From JAJPXI01 sp051867655 (GTDB lineage: Bacteria > Bacillota > Clostridia > Oscillospirales > Oscillospiraceae): a DNA stretch of 64,000 bases. Each line of letters begins with the position of its first letter. Positions within the stretch are counted from its first letter, which is position 1. The stretch lies in NCBI GenBank assembly GCA_051867655.1, contig JBJDYV010000013.1:1-64000 (forward strand), given 5' to 3'. This document shows, one piece after another, positions 50,232 through 58,391 of this stretch. The position numbers were made by a program, and so were the translations under genes. The notes beneath the pieces were generated by a model, which made no database searches, was not told where the DNA came from, and saw only the letters and a program-made list of their open reading frames with translations.

Positions 50232-51238
50232 CAGTACAAGCTTCCCGAATTGACGATGGGCTGGGCGTCGTGGTTGCCGCAGAGGACCACCAGCAGGTTG
50301 GACACCATGGCCGCCTTGCGCTCCTCGTCCAGGTTGACCACGTTGTTTTCGCTCAGGCGCTCCAGAGCCATCTCCACCATGCCCACGGCGCCGTCTACGA
50401 TCATCTTCCGGGCGTCGATGATGGCGGAGGCCTGCTGCCGCTGCAGCATGACTGCGGCGATCTCCGGGGCGTAGGCCAGATAGGTGATCCGGGCCTCCAG
50501 GATCTCGATGCCGGCGCCGGCCACCTTGGACTGGATCTCCTCCCGGATGCGGTTGGCCACGATCTCACTGGAGCCGCGCAGGCTGCCCTCGTCCGCCACG
50601 CCGTCGCCGGTGGTGTCCACATTGGGCGCAATGTCGTAGGGGTAGATGCGCACAATGTTGCGCAGGGCGCTGTCACACTGCAGAGACAGGTATTCCTTGT
50701 AATTGTCCACGTCAAACACGGCCTTGGCGGTATCCACCACCCGCCAGATCACGGCGATGCCGATCTCCACCGGGTTGCCCAGGCAGTCGTTGATCTTCTG
50801 GCGGCTGTTGTTCAGGGTCATGACCTTCAGGGAGATCTTCTTGCTGACCGGCTCCGCTCCTGCGGTGCCCGCCGCCGCGCTTTTCTTGGGGGCGCTGTCC
50901 ACGTCACCGCTCTGGTTCAGTCTGGTCTTCGCCGCGGGGTTGACCGCCACGCAGAAGGGATTGACAAAGTAAAAACCGCTGTCCTTCAGGGTGCCGATGT
51001 ACTTGCCGAACAGGGTCAGCACCAGCGCTTCCTGGGGGCCGATGACCTTCAGGCCCGGGATGGGCAGCCAGCCGATGCAGAGCCAGACGACGCCCACGAT
51101 CAGCAGGGCGGGGGAACCGCCGCCCTCCAGGATGACCGCACCGCCGATGGTGGCCGCGATGGCGGCAAGATAGAGCACGATGGTCAGCAGCATGACGGCC
51201 ATGCCGTTTTTCTTTTTGCTGAGAATGATCTCATTCAT
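50231..51238 (-). CDS. SPFH/band-7 membrane protein, 335 aa
   Basis: Two close membrane helices (GMAVMLLTIVLYLAAIAATI; PALLIVGVVWLCIGWLPI), then the SPFH domain starting VIGPQEALVLTLFGKYIGTL and a helical segment (NRIREEIQSKVAGAGIEILEARITYLAYAPEIAA). Stomatin/flotillin-like proteins form membrane microdomains or regulate proteases. A short NfeD partner is not present; instead an RHH protein is coupled downstream. Confidence 0.88.
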   Translation of the reverse strand: MNEIILSKKKNGMAVMLLTIVLYLAAIAATIGGAVILEGGGSPALLIVGVVWLCIGWLPIPGLKVIGPQEALVLTLFGKYIGTLKDSGFYFVNPFCVAVNPAAKTRLNQSGDVDSAPKKSAAAGTAGAEPVSKKISLKVMTLNNSRQKINDCLGNPVEIGIAVIWRVVDTAKAVFDVDNYKEYLSLQCDSALRNIVRIYPYDIAPNVDTTGDGVADEGSLRGSSEIVANRIREEIQSKVAGAGIEILEARITYLAYAPEIAAVMLQRQQASAIIDARKMIVDGAVGMVEMALERLSENNVVNLDEERKAAMVSNLLVVLCGNHDAQPIVNSGSLY

Positions 51239-51258
51239 AAATATGCCCTCCTCTATGT

Positions 51259-51300
51259 TTTTGATATCAAAATGATATCACCCCATTTCAACTTTGTCAA
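51259..51300 (-). promoter_or_regulatory. SPFH operon promoter with palindrome
   Basis: Minus strand: -35 TTGACA (51300-51295), 17-bp spacer, -10 TATCAT (51277-51272). The palindrome TTTTGATATCAAAA (51259-51272) begins at the -10 and could be the operator of the coupled RHH protein. Confidence 0.75.
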
Positions 51301-51318
51301 CAGTTTCCCATAAAAGAT

Positions 51319-51340
51319 GGGACGACCCGAAAGCCGTCCC
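51319..51340 (-). terminator. Terminator of the acetyltransferase gene
   Basis: GGGACG/CGTCCC stem with a looped middle (CCGAAAG-type), then on the minus strand ATCTTTTATG. Modest but correctly placed 43 bases after the stop. Confidence 0.6.
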
Positions 51341-51382
51341 GTCGTTTACGCCGCCGCATTTGCGTTGGCCAATTGAACGATA

Positions 51383-51940
51383 TTATACCATTGGATGAAT
51401 ATCCCGCCATTCATTCTCCAAAATTGCCATCAGTACATCATCAGCATATTGATCGCCATCTTTTATTGCGTCCCGCAAGATGCCCTCATGCTTGAAACCA
51501 GCTTTTTCATATGCTCTGATCGCTCTGGGGTTGCAGGAAAACACATCCAGTTCCACACGATGAAGGCAGATTTCTTCAAAGGCAAATTGAAGGGTTTTTT
51601 CGATTGCCCACGCGCCGATCCCTTTGCCGTATTGATTCGCGTGAAACAATGCGATTCTGAAATTTGCACATCTCACGTTCGGATCAATTTCGTTGAGAAC
51701 GCTCTCTCCAATAATGTGACCATTGGGATCCACGATTACAAAATCAAATCGGTCTTCCGATTCCATACATCGCATAAAAAAGTTCTTCACTTCATCCTGC
51801 GTAAAATCAGGTTTGCAGCCAGTCAACCGTACAGTCTCAGGATCCAGTGGATCAAAATTATTCGAATAATACTCATCGGCATCTTCTTTGACAGCAAGCC
51901 TTAAAATGTACCCGTCCTTTTCCCACCTAACTTGCTTCAT
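51383..51940 (-). CDS. GNAT acetyltransferase (RimJ/RimL-like), 185 aa
   Basis: GNAT fold with FRIALFHANQYGKGIGAWAIEKTLQFAF (acetyl-CoA loop variant QYGKGIG), CLHRVELDVFSCNPRAIRAYEKAGFKHEG and DVLMAILENEW, the usual RimJ/RimL ends. Acetylates an amine substrate, possibly a protein N-terminus or small molecule. Codon use is clearly lower in GC than the surrounding genes (many AAT, ATT, TTT codons), consistent with recent acquisition. Confidence 0.88.
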   Translation of the reverse strand: MKQVRWEKDGYILRLAVKEDADEYYSNNFDPLDPETVRLTGCKPDFTQDEVKNFFMRCMESEDRFDFVIVDPNGHIIGESVLNEIDPNVRCANFRIALFHANQYGKGIGAWAIEKTLQFAFEEICLHRVELDVFSCNPRAIRAYEKAGFKHEGILRDAIKDGDQYADDVLMAILENEWRDIHPMV

Positions 51941-52031
51941 ACAGGATCGGCCTTTCTATATTTTATCTTGAGTGATATACTCCCCAGGTCAGAGGTTTTC
52001 CCGTTCACTTTGATAATATCAAATTTTCTAT

Positions 52032-52080
52032 CATTTGCATAGCAGAAAGCGTGGACTTTGATCCACGCTTTCTGCAAATG
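52032..52080. terminator. Strong hairpin next to the spoIVB remnant
   Basis: 14-bp perfect stem (52042-52055 with 52062-52075) plus outer CATTTG/CAAATG pairs. No T tract of note on either side; it may be the terminator of the old spoIVB end, which stops 35 bases away. Confidence 0.5.
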
Positions 52081-52111
52081 ATCGTTATACTTTTCTTCAG
52101 CAAAAGCCGCG

Positions 52112-52231
52112 TTATCCGGCCGCGTTCAGCATATTTTCAATAAAAATACCGTACCCCGTGGTGGGGTCGTTGACCAGGACATGGGTCACCGCGCCGATGA
52201 TCTTGCCGTTTTGCAGAATGGGGCTGCCGCT
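52112..52231 (-). pseudogene. Detached 3' fragment of spoIVB
   Basis: On the minus strand it encodes SGSPILQNGKIIGAVTHVLV NDPTTGYGIFIENMLNAAG followed by TAA, about 90% identical in protein to the end of SpoIVB at 52958 but about 75% in DNA, and begins exactly at the catalytic-serine motif SGSP. No start codon or upstream part exists. Its GC-rich codons match the chromosome. Confidence 0.85.
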
Positions 52232-52265
52232 CACAAGTGATTGCAACGATGGACAACACTTTCTG

Positions 52266-52294
52266 TTGCCAGATGCATTGTGTTATGATATATA
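52266..52294 (+). promoter_or_regulatory. Promoter of the zinc-ribbon protein gene
   Basis: -35 TTGCCA (52266-52271), 17-bp spacer, -10 TATATA (52289-52294), 34 bases before the start. Confidence 0.6.
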
Positions 52295-52328
52295 TATCAA
52301 GAAGCTCTGTGTTTGTGAGGGGTATTCG

Positions 52329-52922
52329 ATGAAAAGATTAATATGGATACTTTTAGGAATGTTTACTGTTGTTGTGATTGGTGTGCTTATCGCAGTATTT
52401 ATGGAGGCTAATATGAGTTCTAACTATGTGATGAAATTGGTCGAGATTGGCTCTGACAACGAAAAAACATATGGACCGGAGTTTGCGGTGCACGAAGGAG
52501 ACATCATCCTTGATAAGGGCTTTAGTTTTACTGTTCTTCCCGGAAGATTCGACTTCTCGAAGCCGGTAAGCAAAAAACTTTTTACAAACCAACCGGAGGA
52601 AACCTCAGAAAGACTGCTGAGAGTGAAGGAACTGAATGAGGATTCTGCGGTAATCGCAATTCTGGAGCAGAATACTTATATTGAAGGCAACATGCTCGTA
52701 ACAGAAGAAACGGAATGGATCATAACCGTCGCCTACGGCAAGACATTCAGCGTTTACGCAAAGCAGCAGATCATGGACCTGAAGGGCGGGATTATGTATA
52801 CTTTTGTCATAGAAGATACCAGTGCTTCGAAAGCAAAGGCGCAGAAATACTGCACCGAATGCGGAAACAAGCTGACAAAAAGCGATAAATTCTGCCGTCA
52901 GTGCGGCACGCCTGTCGGATAA
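52329..52922 (+). CDS. Membrane-anchored protein with C-terminal zinc ribbon, 197 aa
   Basis: ATG 52329 with GAGGGG upstream; the open frame before it runs through the spoIVB remnant and is not coding. One N-terminal helix (LIWILLGMFTVVVIGVLIAV), a domain of about 130 residues of unknown fold, and a zinc ribbon (KYCTECGNKLTKSDKFCRQCG). Low GC compared with its surroundings and inserted between the two spoIVB ends, so it is probably acquired. Function unknown. Confidence 0.75.
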   Translation: MKRLIWILLGMFTVVVIGVLIAVFMEANMSSNYVMKLVEIGSDNEKTYGPEFAVHEGDIILDKGFSFTVLPGRFDFSKPVSKKLFTNQPEETSERLLRVKELNEDSAVIAILEQNTYIEGNMLVTEETEWIITVAYGKTFSVYAKQQIMDLKGGIMYTFVIEDTSASKAKAQKYCTECGNKLTKSDKFCRQCGTPVG

Positions 52923-52957
52923 AAGCAACCGCCCGGGAAATCCCGGGCGGTTGTTGG

Positions 52958-54010
52958 TTATGCCGCCGCCTCCAGCATATTTTCAATAAAAATGCCGTAG
53001 CCTGTAGTCGGGTCATTCACCAGAACATGGGTCACGGCACCTACCAGTTTTCCATTCTGCAAAATCGGACTCCCCGACATGCCCTGGACGATGCCGCCGG
53101 TGCTCTCCAGCAGTTTCGGGTCGGTGACGGTCAGCATCAGGTCCCGGGTGTCCCCGTCGTCCGCCAGGTAGACCTTGGTGATCTCCACCGTGTATTCCTC
53201 CACATTCTCCCCCGCGATGCTGGACAGAATGGTGGCCGGGCCGATCTTGATCTCAGACGGCTTCGCCACCTCCACCGCCGTCAGGCCCTCGGCCAGGGAG
53301 CGGTCCGACAGAGTTCCGAACACGCCGCCGTCGGTGTTGGCCCAAAGGGTGCCCGCGTCCGGCCCGGCCTGGAACGTGCCGTGCAGCTCGCCGGGCGCGC
53401 CCTTGACGCCCTTCTTCACGTCCGTGACCGACGCCTCCATGATACCGCCCGACTGCAGGGGCATCAGCAGGGCGGTGTCCACGTCGTTGATGCCGTGGCC
53501 CAGAGCGCCGAAGGTACCCGTCTGGGGATCATAAAAGGTCATGGTGCCGATGCCCGCCATGGAGTCCCGGATCCACGCCCCCAGCTTATAGGTCCCGTCG
53601 CTGGTGCACTTGGCCGCCTGGGCGGTCATCTGCAGCTGCTTCTCCCCCCGCATGCACCGGATGCTCATCTGGTCGCCCTCCAGATCCTGCAGCAGGGCCT
53701 GCACCTGCTCGATGGTGTCCACTTCCTCGTTGTTGATGTGGGTGATGATGTCACCCTCCTTCAAGCCGCAGTCCTTCGCCGGCGCCGCGTTTCCCGCCTC
53801 GGTGGGGATCTCGGAAAAGCCCACCACCAGCACGCCGTCGGAGAACAGCTTGATCCCCACGGCCCGCCCCATGGGGATCACAGTGCGCGTGTCTGACGCC
53901 GCCATTGCCGGACCTCCCATCGCGCAGAGGAGCGCGGCGGTAAGCAGGCCGAATACCGCCAGACGCAGTCCGCGCAGCAGCGCCGGCGCTCCCCCGTGTT
54001 TCTCCTGCAT
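52958..54010 (-). CDS. spoIVB: SpoIVB intramembrane-signalling serine protease
   Basis: 350 aa: N-terminal helix, PDZ domain (IPMGRAVGIKLFSDGVLVVG ... LKEGDIITHINNEEVDTIEQ) and the S55 peptidase domain with the catalytic His in FGALGHGIND, Asp in LTVTDPKLLESTGG and Ser in QGMSGSPILQNG. Secreted from the forespore, it cleaves SpoIVFA to activate sigma-K in the mother cell. ATG 54010 follows GAGGTGG. The final 40 codons are less GC-rich than the rest of the gene, and a second, more host-like copy of that end lies at 52112. Confidence 0.95.
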   Translation of the reverse strand: MQEKHGGAPALLRGLRLAVFGLLTAALLCAMGGPAMAASDTRTVIPMGRAVGIKLFSDGVLVVGFSEIPTEAGNAAPAKDCGLKEGDIITHINNEEVDTIEQVQALLQDLEGDQMSIRCMRGEKQLQMTAQAAKCTSDGTYKLGAWIRDSMAGIGTMTFYDPQTGTFGALGHGINDVDTALLMPLQSGGIMEASVTDVKKGVKGAPGELHGTFQAGPDAGTLWANTDGGVFGTLSDRSLAEGLTAVEVAKPSEIKIGPATILSSIAGENVEEYTVEITKVYLADDGDTRDLMLTVTDPKLLESTGGIVQGMSGSPILQNGKLVGAVTHVLVNDPTTGYGIFIENMLEAAA

Positions 54011-54249
54011 GGTTACCACCTCTTTCAAAAAATTCAGGACGCTTTCACGTCCACCTTTAATATTTCTCGCCGCTTCGCCGGCTTGCCTGCCAAAGAAACA
54101 CACCTTTGGAATGGAAGAAATGGGAAATGTCCGTCCCGTCTGCGTTATGCCATCCAAGCGCAAAAAATGAAGGCTGCATTTCCAGATTTTTTCAAGTGGC
54201 ATATTTGTCCCACCGCCGCCATACCATAGGAGCGAGAGGAGGTATGTTC

Positions 54250-54768
54250 ATGTCAAAATTTTCGATTTCCAGGCGTCTGCTGTTTGCTTTCATCATCGCT
54301 ACCCTGGCCGGCGCCTGTCTCCACTTTCTGTACGACTTTCTCCCCAGTCCGGTGACGGCCCTGTTCTCCCCGGTCAATGAGAGCATCTGGGAACATTTAA
54401 AAATCATCTATTGGCCCTATCTGGTCGCCATGCTGGCGGTCACAGGAAAGGCCGGACGCAGCGTGCGCGGCGGCTGGCTCTTTTCCCTTCTTGTGATCAG
54501 TGTGGCCCTGTTGATCGTGGGATATGTGTACCATATTTCTCTGGGCGGCACTTCCTTGGCCTTTGACATGGGCCTGTATGTGGTCCTGATGGCGCTGGGC
54601 TTCTTCCTGCCCGGGCGGCTGAAGGCCACTGCCGGACACAGCGCTCCCGTCTTCTTTCTGGTGGTGCTGCTGGGCGCGGCTATTCTCCTGTTCACCTTCC
54701 TGCCCCCCGACAACATCCTGTTCGCCGACCTGTCCGGCGTACACACCTGGTACACCATTCCGGTTTGA
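54250..54768 (+). CDS. DUF6512-like membrane protein, 172 aa
   Basis: Five helices (starting RLLFAFIIATLAGACLHFLY) with VNESIWEHLKIIYWPYLVAM, a motif typical of this small membrane family of Clostridia. ATG 54250 lies 8 bases after GGAGG; ATG 54244 is too close. Function unknown. A 15-bp tandem repeat (ATACACCATTCCGGT-like, twice) spans its stop codon. Confidence 0.75.
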   Translation: MSKFSISRRLLFAFIIATLAGACLHFLYDFLPSPVTALFSPVNESIWEHLKIIYWPYLVAMLAVTGKAGRSVRGGWLFSLLVISVALLIVGYVYHISLGGTSLAFDMGLYVVLMALGFFLPGRLKATAGHSAPVFFLVVLLGAAILLFTFLPPDNILFADLSGVHTWYTIPV

Positions 54769-54798
54769 TATACACCATTCCGGTCAAATATAAAAATG

Positions 54799-54827
54799 TT
54801 GACAAATAAAACCCCAGCCGCTATAAT
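54799..54827 (+). promoter_or_regulatory. tRNA-Leu promoter
   Basis: -35 TTGACA (54799-54804), 17-bp spacer, -10 TATAAT (54822-54827): perfect consensus, 31 bases before the tRNA. Confidence 0.9.
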
Positions 54828-54857
54828 GATTAGGCGGTCTTTGGAAGACCGATTTTT

Positions 54858-54943
54858 GCGGATGTGCTGGAACTGGTAGACTGGCTAGCTTGAGGTGCTA
54901 GTGGCCCACGGCCGTACGGGTTCAAGTCCCGTCATCCGCACCA
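54858..54943 (+). tRNA. tRNA-Leu (anticodon GAG)
   Basis: 86 nt including an encoded CCA. Acceptor GCGGATG pairs with CATCCGC; anticodon stem CTAGC/GCTAG with loop TTGAGGT (anticodon GAG at 54892-54894); long variable arm (TGGCCCACGGCCGTA) and T-arm GGGTTCAAGTCCC. Reads CUC/CUU leucine codons. Confidence 0.97.
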
Positions 54944-54982
54944 AAAATCGACAAGCTTTGCAAAAAGCTTGTCGATTTTTGC
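54944..54982 (+). terminator. Terminator of tRNA-Leu
   Basis: AAAATCGACAAGCTTT pairs with AAAGCTTGTCGATTTT around a short loop, starting right after the CCA end and running into TTTTTGCTT. Confidence 0.85.
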
Positions 54983-55011
54983 TTATACACTTTCGAAATG
55001 GGGGTATCCCT

Positions 55012-55770
55012 ATGCCCATCACAAATGAACAGTTTATCTCCGAGTATCTGGAGTGCATCGGCTATCACGGCAGCCTGACTCCCAGTCTGGAAACCCTGGT
55101 TGCCCTGCAGCGGCACCACCTGTACGCCATCCCCTTTGAAAATCTGGATCTGCTCAAGCCCGGCTTCACCCCCAACCTGGACCGGGATTACCTGTTTGAC
55201 AAGCTCGTCAAACGCCGCCGGGGCGGCGTTTGCTATGAGCTGAACACCTCCTTTTACAATCTGCTTTGTGCCCTGGGTTTCTCTGCCTGCCAAATCTCCG
55301 GCCGCGCCATGCTGGACTCGCCCCTGACCGGGCACGTGTTCACCCTGGTCCACCTGCCGGAGGGCGATTACACGGCGGACGTGGGCTACGGCGACGACGC
55401 GGTGCCGCCTCTGAACGTCCAGGGCGGAACCGTGGAGGCGTATCACGCCGCATACTGGGTGGAGCCCGACGGGGACGGCCTGCTGCGCCTGTACATGCAG
55501 ATCCCCGGGGAGGAGCCCGAGTTCCAGTACCAGTTTTCCCTGACGCCCCGGAAGCAGGAGGACTACATGGACACCTTCCGCTTCTCCGCCGCGCCGGGCA
55601 ACACGTTCTTCTCCGAGCGCCCCATCTGCTGCCGCTTCACCCCCGCGGGCAAGATCCTGCTGCGCCGGGGCGTTCTGTCCGTCCGGGAAAACAACCGGGT
55701 GGTGGAGTCCCATTCCGTCGCCCCCGGGGAGGAGACCGAGCGCTGCCTGCGGGAGTATTTCGATCTTTAA
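55012..55770 (+). CDS. Arylamine N-acetyltransferase
   Basis: 252 aa of the NAT family: catalytic Cys in RRGGVCYELN (about residue 68), His in LTGHVFTLVHL and Asp in TADVGYGDDA complete the Cys-His-Asp triad. PFENLDLL is the N-terminal signature. Transfers acetyl from acetyl-CoA to arylamines or hydrazines, a gut-bacterial drug-modifying activity. ATG 55012 (GGGGG upstream); the frame is open back through the tRNA but that part is not coding. Confidence 0.93.
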   Translation: MPITNEQFISEYLECIGYHGSLTPSLETLVALQRHHLYAIPFENLDLLKPGFTPNLDRDYLFDKLVKRRRGGVCYELNTSFYNLLCALGFSACQISGRAMLDSPLTGHVFTLVHLPEGDYTADVGYGDDAVPPLNVQGGTVEAYHAAYWVEPDGDGLLRLYMQIPGEEPEFQYQFSLTPRKQEDYMDTFRFSAAPGNTFFSERPICCRFTPAGKILLRRGVLSVRENNRVVESHSVAPGEETERCLREYFDL

Positions 55771-55849
55771 TCAAATCAAAATGACGCGTGTATGTTTTTC
55801 TTCCCGGTGTGCATACTATGGGCAGAACCGATGTAAGGAGGAAACACGC

Positions 55850-56062
55850 GTGATCATCGATAAGATCGCCCTGGTGCTGGCCATCATCGGCGGCCTGAAC
55901 TGGGGCTCCATCGGCATCTTCGGTTTCGATCTGGTGGCCTTCGCGTTCGGCGGCTCCGGCAGCGCGGTCAGCCGGGTCATTTACACGCTGGTGGGTCTGG
56001 CCGCCCTGTGGTGCATCTCCCTGCTTTTCCGCAACACCGAGACGGCAGAAGAAAACACCTGA
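55850..56062 (+). CDS. DUF378 small membrane protein, 70 aa
   Basis: GTG 55850 follows AAGGAGG by 8 bases; no ATG fits. Two helices with the family motif ALVLAIIGGLNWGSIGIFGF and LVGLAALWCISLLF. Widespread in Firmicutes, function unknown. Confidence 0.85.
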   Translation: MIIDKIALVLAIIGGLNWGSIGIFGFDLVAFAFGGSGSAVSRVIYTLVGLAALWCISLLFRNTETAEENT

Positions 56063-56082
56063 TTCTCAGAAACGCATAGCAA

Positions 56083-56110
56083 AAGGCCCCGCCTGAACAG
56101 GCGGGGCCTT
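56083..56110. terminator. Hairpin between DUF378 and the DUF4129-type gene
   Basis: 11-13 bp perfect stem (AAGGCCCCGCC/GGCGGGGCCTT). On the minus strand followed by TTTGCT, so it serves the minus operon ending at 56116. Confidence 0.7.
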
Positions 56111-56115
56111 GCGCA

Positions 56116-57336
56116 TTATGACCCGTCCGGGCCGGTCTTTTTTATCTCGGTGCAGAGCTGTTTCATCTTCCGCGCATCGTCCGGGTCGGCCTTCTCTGCG
56201 TACCGGGCCCGGATGTACAGCTCCCGGATCCGGGCAGAGATCTCCCCGCGGCCGGACACGGCGCTGAACTGCCGGTGCACATCCAGGCTGGTGCTGTCCG
56301 TGTGCGTCTCCACCCCCAGGCCGGAGCACCACTTCAAAAAGCCCCGGTACTGGGCGCGGATCTTGCGCACCGGGGAGGTCTCCCGTTTCCGTGCCTCCCG
56401 GCGGCTGACCGGGACGGACTCCCGCGCGTCCGGCGCGGTGTTTTGCACCGCCCCGTGCCCGTGGCGCTTGTTCATCCAGCGGAAGAACAGAACCAGCAGC
56501 GCGGCGGCCGCGGCGATCAGCAGCGCCCACCCCAGCACGCGCAGCAGCGGGCTGAGCTCCCTCTGCTGGAAATCGTCTCCCAGAAGCTCCTCCGCGCCGC
56601 GCAGATCCAGCTCCACAGTTTCCTTCTCCTGCTGCTCCCCGCCGCCGAAGGAAAACAGCGAGACCAGCTTGGAGATGCCGTAGATCACAAGCATCAGGAG
56701 ATCCAGCAGGATTTTCAGCACCGGCTGCACCACATGGGAAAACACGGCCCTCCCCACCGCCGCGCAGCCGTTCAGGAAGGTTTTGGAGCTGATCAGCCGG
56801 GCCGCGGCGACCACCAAAGCCACGGCGGAGATGTTGACCAGCTGATATTTTTTCTGACAGTAGACCCTGGGGTCGTGGCGCAGGGCGCGCAGGAGCAGCA
56901 CCGAGCACACCAGCATGGTCAGGGCGTAGGGCATGGACACCGCCGTGACCGCGGCGGTACCCCCCATCAGCATGGCGAGGGGCACGAACACGAGCAGCAC
57001 CTTCCAGAACACGCCGAACAGGCGCTGCTGCCGCTCGTGGTCCAGGGCATAGTCCCCTTTCCACACAAGCCAGATGATGTAAACGGCGGTGGGAAGGAGC
57101 AGAATGCAGTCGGCCAGTGAATTCCGGCAGATGACCCAGCCCAGAGCCATGGGCAGCAGCAGGGCCAGGCGCAGGGGTCGCTTCTTCCCCGCCGCCGAGG
57201 ACAGCCCAAAGCAAATACTCTGGATCAGCGCCCCCGCGAAGGCTCCCCCGCCGCCACATTTTAAGGCGATCAGGCCGGCAAAGGTGCCGTAAAAGGCCAC
57301 ATCCGCCAGCATCCGCAGAATGTTCATCAGGATCAT
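56116..57336 (-). CDS. Polytopic membrane protein with DUF4129-like tail, 406 aa
   Basis: About ten helices in the first 310 residues, then a cytoplasmic C-terminal part (RAQYRGFLKWCSGLGVETHT ... ARYAEKADPDDARKMKQLCTE) like DUF4129, which follows transglutaminase-type proteins in MoxR/DUF58 operons. No transglutaminase domain is present. ATG 57336 overlaps the DUF58 stop. Probably part of the same membrane assembly as the two genes upstream. Confidence 0.75.
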   Translation of the reverse strand: MILMNILRMLADVAFYGTFAGLIALKCGGGGAFAGALIQSICFGLSSAAGKKRPLRLALLLPMALGWVICRNSLADCILLLPTAVYIIWLVWKGDYALDHERQQRLFGVFWKVLLVFVPLAMLMGGTAAVTAVSMPYALTMLVCSVLLLRALRHDPRVYCQKKYQLVNISAVALVVAAARLISSKTFLNGCAAVGRAVFSHVVQPVLKILLDLLMLVIYGISKLVSLFSFGGGEQQEKETVELDLRGAEELLGDDFQQRELSPLLRVLGWALLIAAAAALLVLFFRWMNKRHGHGAVQNTAPDARESVPVSRREARKRETSPVRKIRAQYRGFLKWCSGLGVETHTDSTSLDVHRQFSAVSGRGEISARIRELYIRARYAEKADPDDARKMKQLCTEIKKTGPDGS

Positions 57337-58391
57337 GAGGCCACCTCCGACGCACGCAGCACCAGCAGGCAGCCGCCCGCCGCCTCCCGCAGGCGGTTCA
57401 GCGCCCGGACGGGCTCCTGCTCCGTCCCCGGCGTGATCAGGATGCGCCCGGCGGCGGTGCCCCGCAGCACTTCCTTCTCCAGCAGGCGCTCCAGAGAGAT
57501 GCCGGGCGTGCAGGTGGCCCGGCCCAGATGCTCCAGAACGCCGGCGTAATGGCGCGGCCCCAGCCCCTCGCCCCCCGCGCCGGGGTCCGAGTGGGCTCCC
57601 GCCAGGATGGCGTTGGAGGTGAAATCGTACTTCACCCCGCGCTGTTCCAACAGGGAGCAGACGGTCCGGGCCAGGGAAAAGCAGGTCTCCGCCAGCTTCT
57701 CCTGTCCCGGCTGCCCCGCGTCCACGTTCAGCACCACGGACACCGTGGGCTCCAGGGTGTAGTCGTACTTCTTCACCATCAGGCCGCCCGTGCGGGCGCT
57801 CTGCGTCCAGGAGATCGCTTTCATGGGCTCCCGGCCGGTGTATTCCCGGTACCCCAGGGTCAGCACCGGGTCTTCCAGAATGAAGCGATTGACCGACACG
57901 TCCCCCAGAAAGCCGCCGAACAGGTCGGCCAGGCCCTCCACATGTACCTCCCGGGGCGCAACGACCACTTCGTTGAACCGGCCGCAGGTCTTCATCTCCT
58001 CGTGCAGGCCCAGAAAATCGCCGGTGTACAGCTGGAATTCCCGCAGCACGTACCGGCCCCGCGCGTGGATCGTCAGGGGGATCGCCCTGGTTACACTCTG
58101 CCGGGGGCGCAGCCAGGTGGTGAACTCCACGCGGCACACCCCCCGGCCGTCCCGGGGCGCGTCGCAGTCCAGCGGGTCAATGCCCTTCTCAAAACCCTCA
58201 CTGACCCGGAGAAAGGGCACAAAGCGGCGGCTTTTATTCTTCAGCGTCACCCGAACCTGAAACGGCTCGTCCGGCTCCGCCACCTGCACGTCGGGCCGGT
58301 GGCTGCCCTCGATCCGGTCCAGGTTCCGGCCCACCAGAACCTTCTGAAGCACCAGGGCCAGCGCCACGGCAAAGAGGACAAAGATGATCAT
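57333..58391 (-). CDS. DUF58-domain protein, 352 aa
   Basis: One N-terminal helix (IIFVLFAVALALVLQ), a beta-rich segment, then the DUF58 core (YREYTGREPMKAISWTQSAR) and a vWA-like fold (VSVVLNVDAGQPGQEKLAET). DUF58 proteins work with MoxR ATPases, probably as metal-dependent adaptor proteins. Coupled by ATGA to genes on both sides. Confidence 0.88.
   Translation of the reverse strand: MIIFVLFAVALALVLQKVLVGRNLDRIEGSHRPDVQVAEPDEPFQVRVTLKNKSRRFVPFLRVSEGFEKGIDPLDCDAPRDGRGVCRVEFTTWLRPRQSVTRAIPLTIHARGRYVLREFQLYTGDFLGLHEEMKTCGRFNEVVVAPREVHVEGLADLFGGFLGDVSVNRFILEDPVLTLGYREYTGREPMKAISWTQSARTGGLMVKKYDYTLEPTVSVVLNVDAGQPGQEKLAETCFSLARTVCSLLEQRGVKYDFTSNAILAGAHSDPGAGGEGLGPRHYAGVLEHLGRATCTPGISLERLLEKEVLRGTAAGRILITPGTEQEPVRALNRLREAAGGCLLVLRASEVAS

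Noticed and set aside
54744..54790. Tandem repeat as a CRISPR or phase-variable tract
   Set aside because: Only two copies of a 15-bp unit, at the end of a gene; too little to support either.
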